DNA of 64,000 bases, from contig NZ_JAVLBQ010000010.1 in the NCBI RefSeq assembly GCF_031581265.1, forward strand, positions 21,004-85,003, in the 5' to 3' direction. Positions 25,922 to 35,610 of the stretch are shown piece after piece (the stretch's first letter is position 1; every line of letters begins with the position of its first letter). The DNA is from Gracilimonas sp031581265 (GTDB lineage Bacteria; Bacteroidota; Rhodothermia; Balneolales; Balneolaceae). Both the position numbers and the translations under genes were made by a program. The notes below the pieces were generated by a model. That model saw nothing but the letters and a program-made list of their open reading frames with translations, did not search any database and was not told the DNA's origin.

Positions 25922-26518
25922 TCAAACTTGTGTTTCAATCTCTTCGAGAATCCGTCTGGCTTTTTCCTTCAATTCACTAATGCTCCCGTCATTAACAACA
26001 ACATAATCTGCAAGGTGCGTTAAATTCTCAAAATCAGGCTGTTTTGCCATTCGTTCTTCCACAGAGTTTTTGGTTGCTTCGTCTCTTTCCAACGTTCTTT
26101 CTATTCTTTTTTGCTTGTCGGCAAGTATTATTATTACATAGTCTAATCCTTCCGGGCGACCATTGTTCAGCAGAATAGCAGCCTCTTTTGCAAATACCTT
26201 CGTTCCTTTTTGTTCCTCTTGCTCAGCTATACCTTCAACCTCTTCCCACAACACCGGATGAACAAGATCATTAAGCTCTTCCACCCGTCCCTTTTCGAAA
26301 GCTTCCTTGGCTAAAAATGCTCGGTTTAACTCCCCTTGTTCGTTATAAGCTTGTTCCCCAAAAGTCTGTTTAATTTGATTCTTTAGCTTCTGATTTTCAA
26401 GCATCAGTTGTTTTGCAAAATCATCGGCATAGAGTACGGTGGCTCCCAGTTTTTCCCATTCTTTGCAAAAGGTGGTTTTTCCGGAACCGATTCCTCCTGT
26501 TATGCCAACCTTAATCAT
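25922..26518 (-). CDS. coaE: Dephospho-CoA kinase
   Basis: The 198-residue P-loop kinase has GGIGSGKTTF at residues 8-17, LYADDFAKQLM near 34 and HPVLWEEVEG near 101, all typical of CoaE. It phosphorylates dephospho-CoA in the last step of coenzyme A synthesis. It follows nadB by 16 bases, so the two are likely co-transcribed. Confidence 0.95.
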   Translation of the reverse strand: MIKVGITGGIGSGKTTFCKEWEKLGATVLYADDFAKQLMLENQKLKNQIKQTFGEQAYNEQGELNRAFLAKEAFEKGRVEELNDLVHPVLWEEVEGIAEQEEQKGTKVFAKEAAILLNNGRPEGLDYVIIILADKQKRIERTLERDEATKNSVEERMAKQPDFENLTHLADYVVVNDGSISELKEKARRILEEIETQV

Positions 26519-26534
26519 GATTTAATCACCGTTT

Positions 26535-28103
26535 TTAGTTTTTCAGTGTTTCTTTCCGGGTAATTTGTATTGTAATGCAATCCCCTGCTCTCCTTTTTTG
26601 CATCGCAGAACGAACAATCAAATATCCTAAACAAACCAAATTACGAAGTTCACACAGAGAAACATTCACTTTAGTGCGTTGATAGAATTCTTCTGTTTCT
26701 CTGTAGAGTAATTCTATTCTTCGTAATGCTCTTTCAAGCCTAAAATCACTTCTGACAATACCGACATAATTCCACATCACTTTCTTTAATTCCTGTCGGT
26801 TATGTGAAACCAAAATCCATTCCTCGGTATTTACGGTACCCGATTCATTCCATTCCGGAATATCATCTCTAAACTCATATTCAGTAAAATCATCTTTAGC
26901 CTTATTAAAAGCCTGATCAGAAAATACAATAGATTCAAGTAAACTATTAGAAGCCAATCGATTGGCACCATGAAGGCCGGTACATGCAACTTCCCCACAA
27001 GCAAACAACCTTTCTATGCTGGTTTGCCCATTCAAGTCAGTTGCAACACCACCACATGTATAATGGGTGGCCGGAACTACGGGTATTAAGTCTTTTGTGA
27101 TATCAATTCCATAATTGAGACAGGTCTCATATATGGTTGGGAACTCCGCTTTAATTTCTTTTGAGTCGAGATGTGTTATATCCAAATAAACATGATCTTC
27201 TCCACTTTTCTTCAACTGATCGTCAATAGCCCTGGCTACAATATCTCTCGGAGCTAATTTTTTACGCTCATCATAATGAATCATAAACGCTTCTCCGGTG
27301 TGATTTCGGAGTATTCCCCCAAAACCACGGACGGCTTCTGAAATTAAAAAAGACTCTGCATCCGGGACGGCCAAACTCGTGGGGTGAAATTGGACAAACT
27401 CCATGTTCTCAATCCTTGCTTTAGCTCGATAGGCCATTGCAATACCATCTCCTGTTGCGACCGAGGGATTCGTTGTATGCTGATACACCTCTCCGGCTCC
27501 ACCTGAAGCCAATAAAGTTACCTTCGCTAACATCCGAAGCACTTCATCCTCGTTTTCATCAAGTACATAAGCTCCAAAACAATGTATTTGACTCGTCTCA
27601 TCTACATTTCCACCAAGGTGGTGTTCAGTGAGGAGTTCCATCGCAAAATGGTGCTCAAAAATATCAATATTCGGATGATTCTTAGCATTACTTACAAGAA
27701 CAGACCCAATCTCAAACCCAGTAGCATCTGCAGCGTGCAAGATTCTGTTTTCGGAATGCCCTCCTTCCCGGCCTAAATCAAGTTCCCCATTCTTTTTAGT
27801 GAATTGAACTCCAAGATCGACTAATTCCCGAATCATTTCGGGGCCTTTTGTTACTACCAATTCTACGGCATCCCGATTGCATAGCCCGGCTCCGGCCTCG
27901 AGGGTGTCCTCAATGTGTTTCTCGAAAGAATCATGTTTTGCCGTTACCCCTGCAATTCCGCCTTGAGCGTATGAGGTATTGGATTCCATCATTTCTTTTT
28001 TAGTCACTATAGCAACCGTTCCATGCTCCGCGGCTTTGAGCGCAAAGGTCAGCCCTGCTATTCCACTTCCAATGACTAAAAAATCGTAGTTAAGCTTCGA
28101 CAT
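26535..28103 (-). CDS. nadB: L-aspartate oxidase
   Basis: I choose the ATG at 28103 (MSKLNYDFLVIGSGIAG, 522 residues) rather than the ATG at 28145. The first places the FAD-binding GSGIAG motif at residues 12-17, as in the family, and reduces the overlap with prfB from 56 to 14 bases. Other family marks are SYAQGGIAG near 44, HAADATGFEIG near 121, HPTSLAV, THYTCGGVATDLNGQT near 345 and LHGANRLASNSLLE near 375. It oxidises aspartate to iminoaspartate for NAD synthesis. nadA and nadC are not in this window. Confidence 0.95.
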   Translation of the reverse strand: MSKLNYDFLVIGSGIAGLTFALKAAEHGTVAIVTKKEMMESNTSYAQGGIAGVTAKHDSFEKHIEDTLEAGAGLCNRDAVELVVTKGPEMIRELVDLGVQFTKKNGELDLGREGGHSENRILHAADATGFEIGSVLVSNAKNHPNIDIFEHHFAMELLTEHHLGGNVDETSQIHCFGAYVLDENEDEVLRMLAKVTLLASGGAGEVYQHTTNPSVATGDGIAMAYRAKARIENMEFVQFHPTSLAVPDAESFLISEAVRGFGGILRNHTGEAFMIHYDERKKLAPRDIVARAIDDQLKKSGEDHVYLDITHLDSKEIKAEFPTIYETCLNYGIDITKDLIPVVPATHYTCGGVATDLNGQTSIERLFACGEVACTGLHGANRLASNSLLESIVFSDQAFNKAKDDFTEYEFRDDIPEWNESGTVNTEEWILVSHNRQELKKVMWNYVGIVRSDFRLERALRRIELLYRETEEFYQRTKVNVSLCELRNLVCLGYLIVRSAMQKRRAGDCITIQITRKETLKN

Positions 28104-29200
28104 CTTGCAGCAAATAGGATTTGATAAACTCATCGAGATCGCCATCCATTACACCGCTTACATCACTTGTTTCATAATTTGTACGGTGATCTTTCACACG
28201 CTGATCATCAAAAACATAACTGCGAATTTGTGATCCCCACTCGTTTTTACTTTTTGAACCCTCAAGTTTGGCTTTTTCAGCCTCACGGATTTCTTTCTCT
28301 AATTCATAAATCCGGGATTTTAAAAGCACCATAGCCTTTTCACGATTCTGAAGCTGTGAACGCTCCTGCTGACATTCAGCAACTACTCGTTCTGTGCTTC
28401 CATCAGAGAGCTCTCCTTCCCATATCAAACGAACACCGGTTTCAACCTTATTCACATTTTGGCCACCGGCACCACTAGAATGGAATCGCTGTAATTCAAC
28501 TTCACTCTCATTGATATCAACCTCGATTGTGTCATCAATTAACGGAGATACAAAGACTGAACAAAAGGAAGTATGTCTGCGGGCATTACTATCGAATGGA
28601 GAAACACGTACCAAACGATGTACCCCACTTTCAGCTTTAAGAAAGCCGTATGCATTATCTCCTTTCACTTCAATAGTTGCACTTTTCAGGCCAGCTACAT
28701 CACCATCTTGATAATCCACTACCGAAACTTTAAAACCGGACTTCTCTGCCCATCTTGTGTACATTCGATACAGCATTTCCGCCCAATCCTGACTTTCTGT
28801 GCCACCGGCTCCCGGGTTGAAATTGACAATCGCATCGCGGTGATCATCTTCACCGGATAACATATTTTTGAGCTCCATTGTCTCGAGCGATTTCTCCAGT
28901 TTTTTAACTTCTGCTTCGAGTTCAGCATCTACATTCTCGCCCATTTCCTGGAACTCAAGGTATACATTAATACTGTCTCTGAGTTCATTGAGATGATCCC
29001 ATCCTTCTACCAGGCTTTTCTCATGATCCAATTCCTTCATAATTGATTGAGCCTTGGAAGGATCATTCCAAAAATTTGGGTCCTGGGTTTGTTCGGTAAG
29101 TTCTATTATTCGGACTTTTCGTTTTTCGTAGTCAAAGGAACCTCCTGAGCGCATCAACACGCTCAAAAAGTTCATTTAAGTGATCTGTGTTTACTGCCAT
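28090..29200 (-). CDS. prfB: Peptide chain release factor 2 with programmed +1 frameshift
   Basis: Translation begins at ATG 29200 (MAVNTDHLNELFERVDALRR) and reaches an in-frame TGA after 22 codons (29134-29132). The context is AGGAGG TTC CTT TGA C, the RF2 slippery CTT-TGA-C with an internal Shine-Dalgarno. A +1 shift continues as DYEKRK to a 369-residue protein. The UGA-specificity SPF motif is at about 200-202 and the catalytic GGQ at about 245-247. RF2 thus regulates its own synthesis: low RF2 makes the ribosome pause and shift. A start inside the shifted frame at 29175 would skip this and lacks the normal N-terminus. Confidence 0.96.
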
Positions 29201-29218
29201 CTGATATTTTTGTAATAA

Positions 29219-29482
29219 TTATTTCCTGGTAAGAATTGCACCTACAACCAATCCTGCCACAAATGCTATACCCAATCCTTGCTCAGGGTGGGCACGTACA
29301 TAGCGACGAGCATTTCTGTACTCATGCTTTAATTCACGTTCAAGACCGTCACGCTCATATTTCAGGCGATCTAATAAGGCATCATAGGTTGCTTCTGCCT
29401 TTTCTTGAAGAGCCTCTGTGGTATCATAGATTGTTTCTTCTATATCTTGTTTTGCTTTCGAATTTTTCTTGGAAGATGCCAT
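29219..29482 (-). CDS. DUF883 / ElaB-YqjD-like small membrane protein
   Basis: The 87-residue protein has a long charged amphipathic helix (about 10-65), then YVRAHPEQGLGIAFVAGLVV with a C-terminal hydrophobic segment ending in LTRK. This is the DUF883 layout, in which the C-terminal membrane anchor tethers a protein that can bind ribosomes in E. coli (ElaB, YqjD). The same role here is inference. It lies 18 bases upstream of the prfB start on the same strand. Confidence 0.8.
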   Translation of the reverse strand: MASSKKNSKAKQDIEETIYDTTEALQEKAEATYDALLDRLKYERDGLERELKHEYRNARRYVRAHPEQGLGIAFVAGLVVGAILTRK

Positions 29483-29611
29483 AACTATACCTCGTTATTT
29501 GGTTTAGTTAAAAATACAAATTCGTGTGCTAAAAATTTACTGTTATCTATACTTAAAAAGAGAGATATATTAAATGAACCTATTCAGATTACTTACTCTA
29601 AATCCCGGTTC

Positions 29612-31384
29612 CTATGCTATTAACTGGTCTTTGTACTGTAACTCATACAGCTTTTTATAAATTCCATTCTCTTGTAAGATGAGCTCTTGATGCGTCCCGG
29701 ATTCCCTGATTACCCCTTTATGCATCACCAGTATTTTGTTTGCATGCTGTATGGTTGAAAGCCGATGTGCAATAACTATTGAAGTCCGTCCTTCCATCAT
29801 TAATTTACTCGATTCTGTTACCAAAGCTTCCGTTTCCGAATCTACACTGGAAGTTGCTTCATCAAGGATTAAAATCTCGGGATTATAAACCAAAGCCCTC
29901 ACAAAACAAATAAGCTGCCTTTGCCCCATGGAGAGTGAGGCCCCTCTCTCTTGTAATACATAATCATAGGTCTCCGGTAGTTTTTCAATAAATCGGTGGG
30001 CTTCTACTTTATGAGCGGCATCAATCACTTCTTGTCTGCTAATATCGGGATTTCCTAATGTAATGTTATCGAGTATTGATCCTGAAAAAAGGGCATTATC
30101 TTGCAATACCAACCCAAAGTGAGACCGAAGACCATGAAGACTGAGGTCTCGTATGTCAACACCATCAATTTTAATTGTGCCTTTTTCTATATCATAGAAG
30201 CGCATCAAAATATTAATGATGGTCGTTTTACCTGCCCCGGTAGCTCCAACTATGGCTATATCTTCACCGGGTTCTGCAGTAAAACTGACATCCTTTAAAA
30301 CATAATCCTCTTCTTCGTTGTATTTAAACCATACATTTTCGAACTCAATTTTTCCTTGTGGATTGGAAATAGTTTGTGGATCGTCGGTGTCCTCCACTTG
30401 TGTATCTGTATCTAATACACCGAATATTCTTTCTGAGGAAGCCAGCGCAGACTGCAAGGTATTAAACTTTTCCGATAGTCCCTGAATAGGCCTAAAGAAC
30501 TGCCGGGCATACTGAATAAAGGCCAATAGTACACCGAATGTAACCCCGTCCATTAATGCCCTGGCGCCACCATACCACACAATGAGAGCCATTGCCAAAC
30601 TTGCCGTCATTTCTACCGTTGGCCAAAAAATGGCAAAATAGAAGATGGTTTTAATGTATGCATCCCGGTGACCTGCATTTATTTCTTCAAATTTCTCTTG
30701 CTGCTTTTCTTCCCTGTTAAAAAGTTGTACCACATCCATACCGTTGATGTGTTCCTGCACAAATGAATTTAGCTGGGCAATTTTATCCCTGACTTCCAAA
30801 AACGTTACCCTCACTTTTGCCTTGAACCAGAAAGTAGCATAAAAGAGTATGGGCAGAACCATTAGCGTGACAATACTCAACTCCCAATTCATGCTAAACA
30901 TGAAGTATAGTATGAAGATAATGCGAAACATATCCCCAACAATGGCTACAACACCGTCTGAAAGAAGTTCACTCAGTGCCTCAATATCACTGGTGGTTCT
31001 GGTTATTAATCTGCCAATGGGATTTTTGTCAAAAAACTGAACATTCAGCGTTTGAATCTTTTTGAATACTGTGTTTCGAAGAGAATAGAGAGCATTTTGC
31101 CCAAACCATCGGGTGATATAGGTATTGAAAACCAACAAAATAAATTCACCCAACAAAGCACCTGCAAGTAGTGTCACTATCCACCAAAGGCCTTCAAAAT
31201 CTTGAACCGCTATATATTCATCAACTGCAATTTGGGTAAGCTTGGGACGAATGGTTCCCAAGTAAGAGGCAGCCAAGGTTAAACCAATGGCTAATAGTAC
31301 AAACCAGCGATATGGCTTAAGGAAAAAATAAAGCCTTCGAATTAAAGTAGTATCGACGGCTTCTGATTTTGTTTTTTTACTCAC
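29612..31384 (-). CDS. ABC exporter half-transporter (MdlB-like) with LSMGQ signature
   Basis: The 590-residue protein has a six-helix exporter membrane domain (about 1-330) and an ATPase domain with Walker A GATGAGKTT near 379, the signature as LSMGQ (not LSGGQ) near 483, Walker B ILILDEATSSVD with catalytic Glu near 501, and the switch histidine in IAHRLST. It is one half of a likely heterodimer with the product of 32706-34499, whose Walker B is degenerate. The pair is split by the RNase Z gene (9 bases between). Substrate unknown; multidrug or lipid export is typical. Confidence 0.9.
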   Translation of the reverse strand: MSKKTKSEAVDTTLIRRLYFFLKPYRWFVLLAIGLTLAASYLGTIRPKLTQIAVDEYIAVQDFEGLWWIVTLLAGALLGEFILLVFNTYITRWFGQNALYSLRNTVFKKIQTLNVQFFDKNPIGRLITRTTSDIEALSELLSDGVVAIVGDMFRIIFILYFMFSMNWELSIVTLMVLPILFYATFWFKAKVRVTFLEVRDKIAQLNSFVQEHINGMDVVQLFNREEKQQEKFEEINAGHRDAYIKTIFYFAIFWPTVEMTASLAMALIVWYGGARALMDGVTFGVLLAFIQYARQFFRPIQGLSEKFNTLQSALASSERIFGVLDTDTQVEDTDDPQTISNPQGKIEFENVWFKYNEEEDYVLKDVSFTAEPGEDIAIVGATGAGKTTIINILMRFYDIEKGTIKIDGVDIRDLSLHGLRSHFGLVLQDNALFSGSILDNITLGNPDISRQEVIDAAHKVEAHRFIEKLPETYDYVLQERGASLSMGQRQLICFVRALVYNPEILILDEATSSVDSETEALVTESSKLMMEGRTSIVIAHRLSTIQHANKILVMHKGVIRESGTHQELILQENGIYKKLYELQYKDQLIA

Positions 31385-31393
31385 GTTCTAAGC

Positions 31394-32635
31394 TTAGAAT
31401 CTGTCAAAGTCATCGTAAGATGATCGTGGAGTAATCTTACGAGGTGAACTTGAGTCAGAATCTTCTTTTGAATCTTTAATATTAGCGCTATAGGTACTGC
31501 TTCCGTAGGTTTTACGTTTGTACTTGTCTTTACTGCTACGTTTGCTTGACCCACCCGAGGAATTACTCTTTCCTCTGTTCGAACTGCCTTTTCGGCTTCG
31601 GAATTTCTTTTTACTTCCTCCGCTTTTGTGGTTTTTTCGTCCTTTATAGTTTTTGTTTCCGGACTTTTTATTCAGCTCCTTAATTTCAACTTTTGGAGTA
31701 ATAATTCCACGTTCGTGCATTGGGTCCGTAAAAATAGGACGCAATTCGTTAGCTATCCAAGCGGGATAAAATCCTTCGCGTGCTTCTTTCAACAAGTCAT
31801 GCTCATTGGTGTAGCGCGCTGAGAAGTGTCCAATCACCAACAATTTGGTTTGTGCTTCTGTAGCTACACGGGCGGCATCCGCTGTAGATGAGTGACCGGT
31901 TTCTCTGGCTTTGTCTTCCAAATCTTTACCGAAGGTTGCCTCGTGATACAGGATATTGGTGTTCATTGCCAACTTAACGGCATTAGGGGTGTATTCGGTA
32001 TCAGTTACGTAAGCAAAACTATCTCCGGGTCGTGGGTGTCCTACAATATCAGTAGACCTTACAACTGTTCCGTCTTCCAGAGTAACATCATTTCCGGCTT
32101 TCAATTCTTTGTATTGAGCATCTTCGGATATTCCCATCTTTTGAGCTTTGTCGGCATCAACTTTGCCGGGCTTATCCTTTTCCTGAAACCGAAAACCTAC
32201 ACAAAACTTATTGTGTTTCAGAGGTCTTGCCTCTACATAATATTCATCAGCATCATGAACTACCTCTGATTCAATATCATCAGCAATTTCATGAAAATTG
32301 ATCTCGTATGTTGGCTGGATATCAGCAAATTTAAGATTGTATTCTACAAATTCTTTTAGTCCTTCCGGACCAATAATGGCTAATGGTTTTTCTCGTCTTT
32401 GAAGTTGCAGAGTAGCTACAAGCCCAAGTAAACCTGAAAAATGGTCTACATCAAAATGAGATATAAATATAGCCTCTATTTTTGATCTCTTGATGCCGGC
32501 TTGCAGCATACGCATTTGTGCATTTTCACCACAGTCAAAAAGGAAAACACTTCCTTCTCTCCATAAAGCTACTGATGGTAAGTGACGTACTGCTGTTGGT
32601 GTTGCCGATGCTACTCCTAATGGTACTACGATCAT
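31394..32635 (-). CDS. rnz: Ribonuclease Z with HxDxDH motif and basic C-terminal tail
   Basis: The 413-residue metallo-beta-lactamase protein resembles RNase Z throughout: SVALWREGSVFLFDCGENAQ (in part), the PLKHNKFCVGFRFQEKDKPG region, AYVTDTEY, HEATF near 235, and GHFSARY near 275. It would cut the 3' trailer of tRNA precursors. The metal motif reads SHFDVDH, so the second histidine of HxHxDH is Asp62 (H60, D62, D64, H65). Residues from about 325 form a Ser/Lys/Arg/Gly-rich tail ending in DDFDRF, which could bind RNA. It sits between the two ABC half-transporters. Confidence 0.88.
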   Translation of the reverse strand: MIVVPLGVASATPTAVRHLPSVALWREGSVFLFDCGENAQMRMLQAGIKRSKIEAIFISHFDVDHFSGLLGLVATLQLQRREKPLAIIGPEGLKEFVEYNLKFADIQPTYEINFHEIADDIESEVVHDADEYYVEARPLKHNKFCVGFRFQEKDKPGKVDADKAQKMGISEDAQYKELKAGNDVTLEDGTVVRSTDIVGHPRPGDSFAYVTDTEYTPNAVKLAMNTNILYHEATFGKDLEDKARETGHSSTADAARVATEAQTKLLVIGHFSARYTNEHDLLKEAREGFYPAWIANELRPIFTDPMHERGIITPKVEIKELNKKSGNKNYKGRKNHKSGGSKKKFRSRKGSSNRGKSNSSGGSSKRSSKDKYKRKTYGSSTYSANIKDSKEDSDSSSPRKITPRSSYDDFDRF

Positions 32636-32705
32636 TGTTCTATCTCCCGTTATGTATGTTTGGTAGAGGCGTTGCTTTCATACAATTGGCCTCAGGTTGT
32701 TTATT

Positions 32706-34499
32706 TTAAAGTTCTGCTAATTCTTGTTCTAGCATTTGTTTGTTATACATGGCTTTATATCTGCCATCTTTTGACAACAGGTCTTCGTGGGTGCCTGTTT
32801 CTTTAATTTGTCCTTCTTCTAAATAGTAAATTTTGTCTGCGTCCTTAATAGTCGAAATTCGATGACTAATCATGATGGTAGTTCTACCGCTTAGCTCTTG
32901 CCTTAAATGTTTTAAAATAGCCTCTTCCGTTTTCGTGTCAACTGCACTAAGTGAATCATCGAATATTAAAATCTTCGGGTCTTTTATTAACGCTCTTGCA
33001 ATAGCCGTCCTTTGTTTTTGACCACCGGATAACGTAATACCCCGCTCTCCAAGCATGGTCTGAAATTTATTTTCAAAATCCAAAATATTGTCTTTTACCT
33101 GAGCTTTCTCTGCTGCTTCTTCGATAAGCTCATCAGAAGGGTCATCTATTCCAAAAGCGATGTTGTTCCCTATCGTCTCTGAAAATAAGAAGGTTTCTTG
33201 AGGAACGAAACCTATAGCTTCTCTTACTATTGCTAACGACCAATTTTTAAGGTTATTACCATCCAACAAAATTTTTCCTTCAACCGGGTCGAACAACCGG
33301 GGTATCAATTGTACCAAACTGGTTTTGCCGGCTCCAGTTCGACCAACAATAGCGATATTTTCTCCGGGCTTTATCTCAAATGAAACATCCTTGAGCACCC
33401 ATTCATCAGAACCGGGATATTTAAAGCCAACGTTTTTAAATTCTAAATGTCCCTTAACCTCGCTTTCAATTTTATCTTCGGTATCTTCAATTTCTATAGG
33501 TTCATTCATGAGTTCTTCAATTCTGTTCCATGAGGCCAGAGAGCGTTGAAACCTATTCGTGGTATATCCCAAAGCAGCTACGGGCCATGTCAGGTAGGCT
33601 ACATAAATCAAAAACTCTGCAATATTACCTACCGTTATAGTCCCTTCAATTACCATCTCCCCACCTTTCCAAATCACAATCAACAGCGATAAACCAATCA
33701 AAAAATTTAGAGCGGGGTGAAACAAGGATTCGATCATATCCAGTCTAAGTTTCTTTTTTCGGTAGTCTTCACTTTCATTTTCAAAAAGTTCTTGCTCGTG
33801 ATCGATTCTATTATAGGCTTTAATTAACCTGATAGCCGAGAAGGTTTCTTTTGCTCTTCCTGCCATCGTGGAATATTGTTCCTGGATGATAGTGGAATGT
33901 TCATGGATAAAACCGGTAATCCAATATGCAAATACTGATATAAATGGAAGAGGGATAAGCGCCCAAAGGGTTAATTCAGGGTTTACCAAAAACATCATAG
34001 TTAGCACAAAACCGGCTCTTGTGACTGTATTAATGCTGTACATAATAACCGGGCCGTAGTAGTCTCGCACTTTACCCACATCTTCTGTGGCTCTCACATA
34101 CGTTTCTCCGGAGGAATTCTCAGCAAAATAGCGCTGGGGTAGCCTCATTAGTTTATTTACGATATCATTTCTGATATCAAATTCAACTTTACGTGAGGTC
34201 ACGATTAATGTCTGTCGGGTAGCAAATAATAACACCCCATATAAAGCCACAGTACCAATCAACATTAAAGAGTTGGTAGCCAGTATTTTTGAAGCTTCAG
34301 TAGTAAAGAGGGTATCTATAATGCTGGAAGGAACTTCAAACCCTTGCTCTCCAAGTGACTCAACCTTATCCATTGTTCGTCGGATGAAAACAGGAATCCA
34401 GATCAAGAAAAAATTAGAAGCCGTCAAAAACAAGGCACCTAATATCATGGTGCACTTGTATTTCTTTAAATATTTATTGAGTTCTTTTATTGCGCCCAA
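32706..34499 (-). CDS. ABC exporter half-transporter (MdlA-like) with degenerate Walker B
   Basis: The 597-residue protein has a membrane domain (about 1-330) and an ATPase domain with Walker A VGRTGAGKTS near 385, the canonical LSGGQ signature near 490, Walker B ILIFDDSLSAVD near 512 and ISHRIST. The catalytic glutamate after Walker B is Asp (FDD), as in the degenerate site of heterodimeric exporters such as TM287/288 and MdlA. Its expected partner is the protein at 29612-31384, which has the intact glutamate and an altered signature. Confidence 0.9.
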   Translation of the reverse strand: MGAIKELNKYLKKYKCTMILGALFLTASNFFLIWIPVFIRRTMDKVESLGEQGFEVPSSIIDTLFTTEASKILATNSLMLIGTVALYGVLLFATRQTLIVTSRKVEFDIRNDIVNKLMRLPQRYFAENSSGETYVRATEDVGKVRDYYGPVIMYSINTVTRAGFVLTMMFLVNPELTLWALIPLPFISVFAYWITGFIHEHSTIIQEQYSTMAGRAKETFSAIRLIKAYNRIDHEQELFENESEDYRKKKLRLDMIESLFHPALNFLIGLSLLIVIWKGGEMVIEGTITVGNIAEFLIYVAYLTWPVAALGYTTNRFQRSLASWNRIEELMNEPIEIEDTEDKIESEVKGHLEFKNVGFKYPGSDEWVLKDVSFEIKPGENIAIVGRTGAGKTSLVQLIPRLFDPVEGKILLDGNNLKNWSLAIVREAIGFVPQETFLFSETIGNNIAFGIDDPSDELIEEAAEKAQVKDNILDFENKFQTMLGERGITLSGGQKQRTAIARALIKDPKILIFDDSLSAVDTKTEEAILKHLRQELSGRTTIMISHRISTIKDADKIYYLEEGQIKETGTHEDLLSKDGRYKAMYNKQMLEQELAEL

Positions 34500-34531
34500 A
34501 CCTTATCCGGTTAATTGGCTTCGAGTATTAA

Positions 34532-35563
34532 TTATTTGCCAGAAAATTGTTCAGCCCAATGTTGACCAAGTTTCAATCCTGAAAGGTAGGCATCTTCTAC
34601 CCTGTTGCCTTTCATATATGAACCAACCAATGCTAATGGAGTGTCGTTTCCTCGGATTTCCATGTAGTCGTGAGGCAGCGGATTGATGGCCCGGCTGTAT
34701 TTCCAAAAATGAAGTTGATCCCATTCCGGCATTGCAGCCCATCCACCTAATAATTCCGTCAATCGATCTGAAATTAAGCTATGAACTTCATCCCGGTCTG
34801 CATGCATGTACTTTTTAGCAAACTCATTGGTGGTATGTACCACAAAAATTTTAGCCAGACCTTCTCTTTTTGTTGATTCATTTGAAATCCAGGCAATGAT
34901 GTCATCTTCACATTCCAATGCACTCCATTCCGGCATCTCTACATCGCTATATCCGGCTAAATAGGAAAACTGGGATTCATAGTTAACCTCATCAATTTCC
35001 CTGACCATTTTTAGCGTTTCAATTTCGTCGATGGTGGTATTTAATATTGCATATGCTTGCCGCGCCGGCGCTGCAATAACAACAGCATCTGCACTTTCGG
35101 TGAGTGCTGTCGGGAAATTAAGCATCCAGCTTCTTTTTTTACGCCGATTTTCGCCGATATGTGTGAGCCCACCTACTTTGTAATTGAATCGAATATCTAA
35201 ATTTCTTCCAAGGTATTTGCCAACAGAGTTCATTCCATCTTTGGCTATATAGTACGGGGTTTCATTCTCCTTAAAAGTAATCTCACCCTCAGCATCCCGA
35301 TGTGCAAAGTTGCCCTCCCATGTAGTGAGAGTATCTTTTGAATATAGATCTTCAAGTAAGGATTTAAATTCTTTTGTTTGAGCCGTAAAGAAAGGTACGC
35401 CATGATCTATTTTTTGATTTTTATCATCGCCTGCATACCGGGTAGCTAATCTTCCGCCGTAACCACCACTTTTTTCAAAAACCAATACTTCATGACCGGC
35501 ATGAACTAATTCCCTTGCTGCTGCCAATCCTGAAATTCCTGCTCCAATAACCGCAATTTTCAT
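34532..35563 (-). CDS. Renalase-like FAD-dependent oxidoreductase
   Basis: The 343-residue flavoprotein starts with MKIAVIGAGISGLAAARELV, the dinucleotide-binding fold, followed by VFEKSGGYGGRLATR and DHGVPFFTA. It ends with LVGSYMKGNRVEDAYLSGLKLG, the second FAD motif of the amine oxidase/renalase group. The order and spacing match bacterial renalase-like proteins, some of which oxidise isomeric dihydronicotinamides. Substrate here is not known. It follows the AtuA-like gene by 47 bases and may be in the ABC-rnz transcription unit (32 bases to the next gene). Confidence 0.82.
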   Translation of the reverse strand: MKIAVIGAGISGLAAARELVHAGHEVLVFEKSGGYGGRLATRYAGDDKNQKIDHGVPFFTAQTKEFKSLLEDLYSKDTLTTWEGNFAHRDAEGEITFKENETPYYIAKDGMNSVGKYLGRNLDIRFNYKVGGLTHIGENRRKKRSWMLNFPTALTESADAVVIAAPARQAYAILNTTIDEIETLKMVREIDEVNYESQFSYLAGYSDVEMPEWSALECEDDIIAWISNESTKREGLAKIFVVHTTNEFAKKYMHADRDEVHSLISDRLTELLGGWAAMPEWDQLHFWKYSRAINPLPHDYMEIRGNDTPLALVGSYMKGNRVEDAYLSGLKLGQHWAEQFSGK

Positions 35564-35610
35564 CTTTCTGTATACATTTTGCCGGAATATTTTATATCCG
35601 GCGGTTAATA

